A DNA stretch of 10,405 bases from Actinomycetota bacterium (GTDB taxonomy: Bacteria; Actinomycetota; Humimicrobiia; Hakubellales; JAMDDV01). The notes beneath the pieces were generated by a model. It saw only the letters and a program-made list of their open reading frames with translations, was not told where the DNA came from and did not search any database. The translations under genes were made by a program, and so were the position numbers. Below, one piece after another: positions 1 to 6,179 of this stretch (positions are counted from its first letter, which is position 1; each line of letters begins with the position of its first letter). The stretch lies in NCBI GenBank assembly GCA_023488455.1, contig JAMDDV010000033.1, positions 1 to 10,405 on the forward strand, given 5' to 3'.

Positions 1-275
1 ATCCAATATCCCTATCCCCACTTGATGAGGAAACAATCCTTGGTAGCGTAAAGAAGACAGGCAGGCTTGTAATAGTGGATGAGGGCAATCCACGATGTGG
101 GTTGGCTGTAGATATTGCAGCTTTGGTAGCACAGAAGGCATTTGGTGATCTGAAAGCACCCGTCAAATGCTTAACTGCTCCGCATACTCCTGTGCCTTTT
201 AGTCCTGTCTTGGAGGAGTTTTATCTACCTGATGTGGAAAAGATATCGAAGGCGTGCATGGAACTTTTGGATTAG
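1..275 (+). CDS. 2-oxoacid / acetoin dehydrogenase E1 component, beta subunit (3' end only)
   Basis: Only the last 90 residues are inside the window; reading begins in frame at base 3 and stops with TAG at 273-275. The visible part is the transketolase C-terminal domain of a thiamine-diphosphate-dependent E1 beta subunit. It shows LDEETILGSVKKTGRLVIVD, then DEGNPRCGLAVDIAALVAQ, then LKAPVKCLTAPHTPVPFSP and a final LPDVEKI helix. The NPRCG...DIAALVAQ and TAPHTPVPFSP wording resembles acetoin dehydrogenase beta subunits more than branched-chain or pyruvate E1 beta, but that distinction is weak from a fragment. With an alpha subunit it would decarboxylate a 2-oxoacid or cleave acetoin and pass the acyl group to a lipoyl E2. 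No E2 gene follows; the next gene is an unrelated M24 protein 87 bases on. The truncation is due to the window edge. Confidence 0.88.
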   Translation, partial: PISLSPLDEETILGSVKKTGRLVIVDEGNPRCGLAVDIAALVAQKAFGDLKAPVKCLTAPHTPVPFSPVLEEFYLPDVEKISKACMELLD

Positions 276-318
276 TAAAACTGCGGGGGGTGAATGATTA
301 AGATTGAGCAACAATAGT

Positions 319-332
319 TTAATGCGAATTAA
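319..332. promoter_or_regulatory. Possible LacI-type operator upstream of the M24 gene
   Basis: The 14-mer TTAATGCGAATTAA is a palindrome with six of seven pairs matched and a central CG, the layout favoured by LacI-family regulators. It lies 30 bases before the M24 start codon. A second palindrome, TTTAATCAATTAAA (337-350, 6-bp arms), follows and touches the ribosome binding site. AT-rich palindromes arise often by chance in DNA like this, no regulator gene is visible and no clear promoter was found, so this is only a candidate. Confidence 0.25.
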
Positions 333-352
333 GATGTTTAATCAATTAAAAA

Positions 353-358
353 AGGAGG
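353..358 (+). promoter_or_regulatory. Strong ribosome binding site of the M24 gene
   Basis: AGGAGG is a full Shine-Dalgarno core, four bases before the ATG at 363 (longer form AAAGGAGGAA, 351-360). It fixes the start of the M24 gene and is among the strongest sites in the window, suggesting efficient translation independent of the upstream E1 beta gene. Confidence 0.8.
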
Positions 359-362
359 AAAA

Positions 363-1553
363 ATGACTCAAATTCCAGTTACAGAATTTCAGACAAGAAT
401 TGAAAAACTTCGCGACATAATGAGAATAGAGAGGGCTGAAATCTTTTTAATTTATGGGGACGAATATAGACGAGAGAATTTAAGGTATGTTTCCAATTAC
501 TGGCCAATATTTGAAAGAGGCATGTTAGCTGTGGGGTTAGAAGGTGAACCTATACTTCTTGCTGCTGCAGAGGGTCAGAATTTAGCGAAAGAAATGTCAC
601 CATGGAAGGAATTAAGAATTATTCATGAAATGGAGATGTCTTACGTTCCTGAGCAGGTTAAATATAATAGCCCTAGAAAATATAATACTTTGACTGAGAT
701 ATTTTCAGAACTTTTGAACGGCAGGAAGCCGAGCAAAATCATAGTTAGTGGAATTGATGCAATGTCTGTAATTACTTATGAGGCAATAAAGTCTTCTGCT
801 CCTGGAGCTAAAATAGAAAATGGTGATGATGTTCTATATGAGATGAGGCTTATTAAAAGTGATGCTGAAATCGAAGTATTAAAAAAAGTAAATGAAATAT
901 GTGATATTGGTTTTAAGGCAATGCTTGATGCAGACATAGTTGGATTAACAGAGATACAAGCTATTGCCTTAGGAGAAAAAGCAGCACGTGATGCAGGAGC
1001 AGAGCATATTTCATTCTCAATTTTTACCTCAGGGGAAAGAACTAATACAGTAATAGGGCGGCCAACAGAAAAAATAATACAAAAAGGTGAAATGATAATG
1101 ACTGACCTGGCTGTTCAATATCAAGGATATGTTACATCTGATGCATGGCCATTCGTTGCTGGAGGTAAACCAAATAAGGAACAAATGAAATTAATATATC
1201 ATTTAGTAAAGGCAGAAGATATTGGAATTAAAAACATAAGAGATGGGGTTGTAGCTGGTGAAGTTATTAAAAAAATAAAAGATTACTTTGAGGATAATGG
1301 ATTAGAAAAATACGATCTTTACCCCTCAATTCATGGAACTGGTCTTGCAGAAGCGGAATTACCTTATCCAAATGAGGAATCTACTTATAAATTAAGAGCA
1401 GGTATGGCAACTAATTTTGATGTAAGTCTTTTTGGAATTCCTGGAATTGGATCTAACCGCATAGAAGAAGGATTTATTATAACCAAAGAGGGACTTATTG
1501 TTCTTTCAAAGTTATTAAGTAGAATTAGAGAAGAATTTCTATCGAAATATTAA
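363..1553 (+). CDS. M24-family (creatinase/prolidase-fold) protein with atypical active site
   Basis: 396 residues, close to creatinase and short Xaa-Pro dipeptidases. Residues 1-160 form the creatinase N-terminal domain; about 165-390 form the pita-bread catalytic domain, entered through the typical MRLIKSDAEIEVLKKV segment. Candidate metal ligands are D248 and D260 (TDLAVQYQGYVTSD), H324 (SIHGTGL), D353 (GMATNFDVS, where a Glu is usual) and E368 (NRIEEG). Two accessory histidines of aminopeptidase P/prolidase appear missing: the SG...HG.P position reads SGERTNTVIGRP (I231), and the HE.P position reads AEAELP (A331). Creatinase uses a His at the first of these sites, so true creatinase activity is also doubtful. 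No signal peptide, so cytoplasmic. Other M24 members, such as ectoine hydrolase and the DMSP lyase DddP, show that the fold supports non-peptidase chemistry. The family is clear; the substrate is unknown. The start is set by AGGAGG at 353-358. Confidence 0.85.
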   Translation: MTQIPVTEFQTRIEKLRDIMRIERAEIFLIYGDEYRRENLRYVSNYWPIFERGMLAVGLEGEPILLAAAEGQNLAKEMSPWKELRIIHEMEMSYVPEQVKYNSPRKYNTLTEIFSELLNGRKPSKIIVSGIDAMSVITYEAIKSSAPGAKIENGDDVLYEMRLIKSDAEIEVLKKVNEICDIGFKAMLDADIVGLTEIQAIALGEKAARDAGAEHISFSIFTSGERTNTVIGRPTEKIIQKGEMIMTDLAVQYQGYVTSDAWPFVAGGKPNKEQMKLIYHLVKAEDIGIKNIRDGVVAGEVIKKIKDYFEDNGLEKYDLYPSIHGTGLAEAELPYPNEESTYKLRAGMATNFDVSLFGIPGIGSNRIEEGFIITKEGLIVLSKLLSRIREEFLSKY

Positions 1554-1706
1554 TTCGAGAGAACCTGGCTTATAGCTATTAACATGCCTAACTTTTTTAC
1601 CATAGAAGGGCAGTTTGAATGCTTGTTGAAATTAGTTTCATCTAAATTCTTTTTTATATCAACGGGTATTGCAATCAAAGTCAGATTTTACCAAGGAAAA
1701 TATTAA

Positions 1707-1740
1707 CAATTAATTGGATTTTATTTTTGCCACATAAAAT
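1707..1740 (+). promoter_or_regulatory. Weak promoter/operator candidate before the permease operon
   Basis: The 251-base gap 1554-1804 separates the M24 gene from the transporter genes. It contains the perfect 10-bp palindrome CAATTAATTG (1707-1716). TTGGAT (1714-1719) could serve as a -35 box and TAAAAT (1735-1740, five of six to TATAAT) as a -10 box, but the spacer is only 15 bases. If real, transcription would begin near 1747 and a repressor at the palindrome would cover the -35. The rest of the gap holds a T run at 1593-1598 without a convincing stem, and a 40-codon unsupported reading frame. Confidence 0.2.
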
Positions 1741-1804
1741 GCAGGGATAGCATTTTGACGCTATTACCGCATACTAAGTAGATTATTAGGAAGAAGTATA
1801 GAGT

Positions 1805-2713
1805 ATGGAGCACAACAAAAGAAGGGTAGCATATGTCTACCTAATACCTCTGATAGGTGTATTCTTAGTTAACGTTTTTTATCCGATAGTTTTTAATTTT
1901 GCCTTAAGTTTCTATGATTGGAGTGGATTCAGTAAACATATATTTACGAAATTCATTGGATTTGCAAATTATATTGATATGTTTAAAAATGAATACTTTT
2001 GGGTATCTTTGCGAAATATGGCATATTTTGAACTCGCAAGCTGTATTTTCCAAGTACTTGTCCCATTATTTTTTGCAGTTATTTTATTTTATGGATACTT
2101 TAAATATGAAAATGTCATAAAAGGCATAATTTATTTCCCTGCATTAATCTCACCCGTAGTAGTTGGTTTGGTCTGGAGATATTTTTTTTCATTACAAGGG
2201 CCAATAAATATAATATTGAAGGGTTTAGGTCTAAATTTCTTGGCAATAGAATGGTTAGGTAATATATATACACCTATATGGATTATAGCCTTCATAAATA
2301 CTTGGCAATGGACAGGTTTTGGGATAGTTCTTTATTATGCAGGTCTTGCCTCAATTGATAAAGAGCTAATTGAATCAGCGATGGTAGATGGCGCATCTTT
2401 TTCCCAGTATATTCGGAAAATTGTAATACCACTCCTAAAGCCGATTATTCTGCTTGATCTTTTACTTGTTTTTATAACTGGTTTCAGGGTTTTCGATATC
2501 ATATATGTTGTTACACGAGGTGGTCCAGTACATCAATCGGAGGTTTTGACCACATTGCAATATTATTATTCTTACGATGCAACCGGGCCTAATAAAATGG
2601 GAATGGCTTCAGTAATATCTATTGTTCTTTTGGTTCTTGTAGTCATCTTCTCATTGATTAGAATCTTTGTTCGCAGAAGAAGTGAATTTAGTATGGAGGT
2701 AAGAGGGGTATGA
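1805..2713 (+). CDS. Carbohydrate ABC transporter permease, MalF/UgpA type
   Basis: Inner-membrane subunit of a binding-protein-dependent importer, 302 residues, typical of the short MalF/UgpA-type permeases. Six membrane segments are visible: roughly 9-31, 76-98, 108-130, 158-180, 208-226 and 268-289. The cytoplasmic EAA loop that docks on the ATPase lies at about residues 190-209 (ESAMVDGASFSQYIRKIVIP) and keeps the central DGA and terminal IP. The segment VFDIIYVVTRGGP is also characteristic of this family. AGGAAG at 1788-1793 serves as ribosome binding site for ATG 1805. The last four bases overlap the next permease gene (ATGA), so the two are translationally coupled and probably form a heterodimer. 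No binding-protein or ATPase gene is adjacent on this strand. Sugar versus other polyol or amide substrate cannot be read from the permease. Confidence 0.93.
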   Translation: MEHNKRRVAYVYLIPLIGVFLVNVFYPIVFNFALSFYDWSGFSKHIFTKFIGFANYIDMFKNEYFWVSLRNMAYFELASCIFQVLVPLFFAVILFYGYFKYENVIKGIIYFPALISPVVVGLVWRYFFSLQGPINIILKGLGLNFLAIEWLGNIYTPIWIIAFINTWQWTGFGIVLYYAGLASIDKELIESAMVDGASFSQYIRKIVIPLLKPIILLDLLLVFITGFRVFDIIYVVTRGGPVHQSEVLTTLQYYYSYDATGPNKMGMASVISIVLLVLVVIFSLIRIFVRRRSEFSMEVRGV

Positions 2714-3564
2714 GAAAATTATCTTGGGGAGCATACCTATTTACGAGAATAAGCATTGCAATTGGTGTATTGGGGATTTTGTTTCCACTTATTTGGATTT
2801 TTTCACTTTCCCTCAAGTTGCCAGAAGAGGTTTTTAAAGGATATTTATTTATTATTCCCAAACATGTAACATTAAAGAATTATATTGCAGCTTTTGATTA
2901 TGCAGTAAAATACTTCAATGTTAGCTTCCCAAAAATGTACTTGAATAGCTTTATAGTTACTTCAGGGACAATTTTGGTTTCATTGTTTATTTCCTTATTA
3001 GCTGGTTTTGCGCTGAGTAATTATCGATTTAGAGGAAGCACATTAATTAATTCTTTAAACTTCTCGAGTTTTACAATACCTGCACAGGTTCTACTTATAC
3101 CTCTTTATGTTCTTTTAAAACAGGTTCATGTCTTACATACATATCTTGCAGTGATAATTCCATACACCCTTTTTACTGTACCAATCAGTGTTTTGATATT
3201 CAAAGATTTCTTCAATCAAATTCCAAGTGAATTGAAGGAAGCTGCTAAAATAGATGGAGCTAGTGGCTTTACTTATTTTCTCAAGATTGCCTTACCAATT
3301 ACTAAACCGGCAATAGCTACCTGCATCATATTTATGTTCACTCTGGTGTGGAATGAATTTATTTTAGCCCTGGTTTTTTTGGGTAAAGATCAGCTAAAGA
3401 CACTCCCTGTTGCGATTTCAACTATTGCTGGTGGTCAGTATATAGTTCCTTATAATATCTTCACTGCTTCTATGATGATTTGCATCATTCCAATAATGTT
3501 CGTTTTCTTTGGATTTCAGAAGTGGTTTATGCGTGGGGTCACAGCAGGGGCACTTAAGGGTTAA
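2710..3564 (+). CDS. Carbohydrate ABC transporter permease, MalG/UgpE type
   Basis: 284 residues, partner of the preceding permease. Membrane segments are seen at roughly 12-32, 81-103, 120-137, 143-165, 198-220 and 250-270. The EAA loop at about residues 177-196 (EAAKIDGASGFTYFLKIALP) is close to consensus. The C-terminus, QKWFMRGVTAGALKG, is the standard MalG-family ending. Translation starts inside the upstream gene (ATGA at 2710-2713) with GGAGG at 2695-2699 as ribosome binding site. Together with the MalF-type subunit it forms the translocation pore. The next gene starts only 15 bases after the stop, which ties the ceramidase-domain protein to transport. The cognate ATPase is absent; such importers in Gram-positive and related bacteria often use a shared MsmX-type ATPase, which is an inference here. 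Confidence 0.94.
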   Translation: MRKLSWGAYLFTRISIAIGVLGILFPLIWIFSLSLKLPEEVFKGYLFIIPKHVTLKNYIAAFDYAVKYFNVSFPKMYLNSFIVTSGTILVSLFISLLAGFALSNYRFRGSTLINSLNFSSFTIPAQVLLIPLYVLLKQVHVLHTYLAVIIPYTLFTVPISVLIFKDFFNQIPSELKEAAKIDGASGFTYFLKIALPITKPAIATCIIFMFTLVWNEFILALVFLGKDQLKTLPVAISTIAGGQYIVPYNIFTASMMICIIPIMFVFFGFQKWFMRGVTAGALKG

Positions 3565-3579
3565 GGAAGTAGAGACTAA

Positions 3580-4992
3580 ATGAGATTTGGACTAAGCAAG
3601 ATAGACATAACACCGAAGATAGGAAATCCTGTGGGCTTTGGCCAGTTGAGGGTAAGGGATTCTACTGGGATTTACAATAGGTTGTATGCGAGAAGTTTCT
3701 ACCTATGTACAAAATTAGGTGAGGTTCTTTTCGTTGCTTGCGATCTTTTATTCCTATCTAGTGAGGATCATACTGATTTAAGGCAAAAGATTAGTGAGAG
3801 CGTCGGCGTAAAGTTAGATAATGTTTTCATAAGTACAACCCATATTCATTCAGGTCCTCCCACTATGAGTTTATTTGATGCTGATACCCGAACTGACGAG
3901 ATATTTGGCGAAATTAAAAATAAGATCATCTATAGTGCAGAAAAAGCCAAGCGAGAAATGTTGGATGGAAAAATGTTGATTACGAGAAAAGATGTTCCAG
4001 GACTTGCCTTTAACCGCAGAATTATTATGAAAGACGACACAGTTGAAACCTATCCGTATAAAGATGATCCAAATATCTTAAAAGTGGAAGGACCCGACGA
4101 CCCTGAACTAGGAGTTTTGTTTGCATGCGACAATAAAGGTGTCATAAAAGGTGGATTAATAAATTTTTCTTGCCACCCCACGGTTCTAAGAAGATCAAAT
4201 GATAAGTTCGCTGCGGATTTCCCCGGATTCATTGAGGAGTACATACAAAAAAAGTTAGGTGAAGAGGTTGTGTTTCTCTATCTAAATGGGGCATGTGGGA
4301 ATATTGGTCAGGTAAATGTGTTGGACAAAACCAAGAAAGAAGTGGGAATTGGGCATTCTAGATTCATGGGTGCAAGACTTGCTGACGAAGTGTTGAGTGT
4401 ATTTGATGATGAGATGCTGGTTGATGATGTTGATGTAGAATGTGCATCGACTATATTAGAAGCTCCCATTAGGGATATTACTGAAGAAATGTTAGAGCAA
4501 GCTATGCGTATTAGTAGAAGATTTCAAAATATTAATATCCCGCCTCCTAATTTGTCTGATTATGGTGTTGAAAGCTATCGGAATAAAAAGTACATTTCTG
4601 TAAAGGAGTTGTTAGAAACAGATTTTTGGAAAAAAGTGGCAGCGAACGAAATTTTGGTCCTGGCCAGTACTGTTAAAAAGCACGGTAATTTGGTAGATTT
4701 ACCCATCTCCACAATTAGAATCAACAATAGCATGTTTATCACTGTTCCCAGTGAGTTTTTTGTCGAGCATGGCTTAAAAATTAAAGAGCTTTTCAAATCC
4801 AAATATACCAATGTTTTTGTGGTCGAATTGTGCAATGGATATGTTGGTTACATACCAACAAAGAAAGCTTTTAGTCGTATGGGTTCATATGAAACCCAAT
4901 TCTTGACGTCAAGCAAACTTGCTGAAGATACAGGTGAAAAAGTAGTAGAAACAGTTATTAATCTTGAATCAACATTGGGAAGGAAAGGCTAA
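3580..4992 (+). CDS. Neutral/alkaline ceramidase N-terminal-domain protein, cytoplasmic
   Basis: 470 residues covering the zinc-dependent catalytic domain of the neutral/alkaline non-lysosomal ceramidase family. It begins directly with the family opening FGLSKIDITPKIGNPVGFG, so there is no signal peptide, unlike secreted ceramidases, and there is no room for their C-terminal immunoglobulin-like domain. Family motifs: VACDLLFLS (about 52-60); STTHIHSGPP (85-94, H88 and H90); INFSCHPTVLRR (194-205, H199); YLNGACGNIGQVN (234-246); VPSEFF (389-394, E392); and NGYVGYIPTKKAF...GSYE (419-438, Y424 and Y437). These supply the His, His, Glu and Tyr zinc ligands expected for the family. In ceramidases the enzyme cleaves an amide bond. 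Its cytoplasmic location and coupling to an importer suggest a small imported amide or ester rather than ceramide. AAGGAAG (3563-3569) precedes the ATG; the stop overlaps the next start (TAATG). Confidence 0.87.
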   Translation: MRFGLSKIDITPKIGNPVGFGQLRVRDSTGIYNRLYARSFYLCTKLGEVLFVACDLLFLSSEDHTDLRQKISESVGVKLDNVFISTTHIHSGPPTMSLFDADTRTDEIFGEIKNKIIYSAEKAKREMLDGKMLITRKDVPGLAFNRRIIMKDDTVETYPYKDDPNILKVEGPDDPELGVLFACDNKGVIKGGLINFSCHPTVLRRSNDKFAADFPGFIEEYIQKKLGEEVVFLYLNGACGNIGQVNVLDKTKKEVGIGHSRFMGARLADEVLSVFDDEMLVDDVDVECASTILEAPIRDITEEMLEQAMRISRRFQNINIPPPNLSDYGVESYRNKKYISVKELLETDFWKKVAANEILVLASTVKKHGNLVDLPISTIRINNSMFITVPSEFFVEHGLKIKELFKSKYTNVFVVELCNGYVGYIPTKKAFSRMGSYETQFLTSSKLAEDTGEKVVETVINLESTLGRKG

Positions 4993-6095
4993 TGATTAAG
5001 GAAATGACACCCAGGCAGAGGTTCGAAGGGGTGTTAAGCCTTGAAGTTCCCGACAGAGTTCCAATAGGAGATGGTCTTTTCCAGCACTGGAGATTTATCA
5101 ACCACTTCTTTAAAACGGAGGAGGAAGGTAAGTGGACACTTGAAGAAATTTGTAGAGCTGTAGGAAATTCGAAAGTCGATTTTGCATTTGACCTTGCTCC
5201 ATCGCTTGAGCCTCACTTTGAAAAAAGGCTGGGCCTGACCTATCAGGTAACGGAGTGGACGGAGGTAATAATAGATAGACCTTTTAGAACTGTAGAAGAA
5301 GCAAGACCTTGGATAAAAGACATGATAATGGAGGTTAAGAGATCAGATCCAGATGTTATGTGGAGCTTTGCTGGAAACACCGGGATGTGGGGGCTTGGCC
5401 ATGGAAATTACAAAGAAGATTTTTTAATGAAGCAAAGGTGGCTCAAAAATGCTGTTCTTTTCCATACTGGAAGTCCAGCACATCTTGATACCTGTTACAT
5501 GATGGCTGGTATGGAGGTATTTTCTTATTTAATGGTTGATGACTACGGCCTTTTAATAGAATGGTTCGATGGGCTGTGCAAGCATGAAAGGCGAAGAGTG
5601 AGTAGATGCGCTGACTATGAGCTTTCTCCTGTTGCATGTGTTTACTGCGATATCGCTTCCAAGACAAGTCTGCTATTTTCACCAAATTTTCTGAAAGCTG
5701 AATATTTTCCAAGGTTGAAATTGCTAATAAACGAGTGGCACAGACATGGGGTGAAGGTAATATATCATTCAGAAGGTGATATAACATCCGTAATTCCAGA
5801 CATTGTTGGTGCTGGAACGGACGGTATTAATCCACTGGAGCCGGATATTCTGGATATTAAGCAATTAAGGAAGGATTATCCAAATTTAATTTTTTGGGGT
5901 GGTATAGATAACAATGAAGTTCTTAGCCGAGGAACTATAGAGGAAGTCGAACAAGCTGTAAGGGATCTTATATCCGATGCTGGGAGCAATGGCAGACTTC
6001 TTCTCGGATCAAGTGGCCAGATTCATCCTGCGAACAAGCTTGAGAATATTCTTGCTATGTTTGAATTTGCGAGGAAATACGGAAAGTACTCTTAA
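4992..6095 (+). CDS. Uroporphyrinogen decarboxylase (UroD)-family protein, methyltransferase-like
   Basis: 367 residues with the UroD/cobamide-methyltransferase TIM-barrel pattern. The opening TPRQRFEGVLSLEVPDRVPIG is typical of the catabolic subfamily; haem-pathway HemE starts differently. A mid-region CDIASKTSLLFSPNFLKAEYFP (219-240) corresponds to the usual 'D-x-G...SP..y.e...P' block. Then follow VKVIYHSEGDITSVIPDI (254-271), GTDGINPLEPD, NLIFWGGIDN (298-307) and a C-terminal LLLGSSGQIHP...LENILAMF. At the site where MtaA/MtbA methyltransferases carry zinc-binding H-x-C, this protein has H259-S-E-G, so the Cys is missing and zinc-thiol chemistry as in those enzymes is unlikely. Uncharacterised relatives are often found in catabolic operons. 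Here the one-base overlap with the ceramidase-domain gene indicates a shared pathway. A methyl- or carboxyl-group reaction is an inference. Confidence 0.87.
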   Translation: MIKEMTPRQRFEGVLSLEVPDRVPIGDGLFQHWRFINHFFKTEEEGKWTLEEICRAVGNSKVDFAFDLAPSLEPHFEKRLGLTYQVTEWTEVIIDRPFRTVEEARPWIKDMIMEVKRSDPDVMWSFAGNTGMWGLGHGNYKEDFLMKQRWLKNAVLFHTGSPAHLDTCYMMAGMEVFSYLMVDDYGLLIEWFDGLCKHERRRVSRCADYELSPVACVYCDIASKTSLLFSPNFLKAEYFPRLKLLINEWHRHGVKVIYHSEGDITSVIPDIVGAGTDGINPLEPDILDIKQLRKDYPNLIFWGGIDNNEVLSRGTIEEVEQAVRDLISDAGSNGRLLLGSSGQIHPANKLENILAMFEFARKYGKYS

Positions 6096-6139
6096 CATTA
6101 AAAGGTTAAAAGAAGTTCCATGAAAATCAAAGAGATATT

Positions 6140-6177
6140 AATAAATTAGTATGAAAATGCTAAATATTAAATTTATT
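6140..6177. terminator. Possible AT-rich bidirectional terminator between convergent genes
   Basis: The 84 bases between the UroD-family stop and the oxidoreductase stop contain the inverted repeat AATAAATT (6140-6147) and AATTTATT (6170-6177), with TTAG/CTAA pairing inside it. The stem is almost free of G-C pairs and has mismatches, so it would be weak. Its position between converging genes is the main argument. Confidence 0.22.
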
Positions 6178-6179
6178 AC

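Noticed and set aside
1560..1600. Terminator after the M24 gene
   Set aside because: The T run at 1593-1598 is present, but the preceding sequence pairs over only three bases (GGC/GCC) with no continuous stem.
1584..1706. 40-codon reading frame in the gap between the M24 and permease genes
   Set aside because: No ribosome binding site before the ATG, composition typical of AT-rich noncoding DNA and no recognisable family.
1755..1784. TTGACG and TAGATT as a promoter with 18-base spacing
   Set aside because: The transcript would start around 1791, inside the ribosome binding site of the permease gene.
5443..5787. 114-codon - strand frame inside the UroD-family gene
   Set aside because: It is a shadow of a clearly coding gene on the other strand and carries no recognisable motifs.
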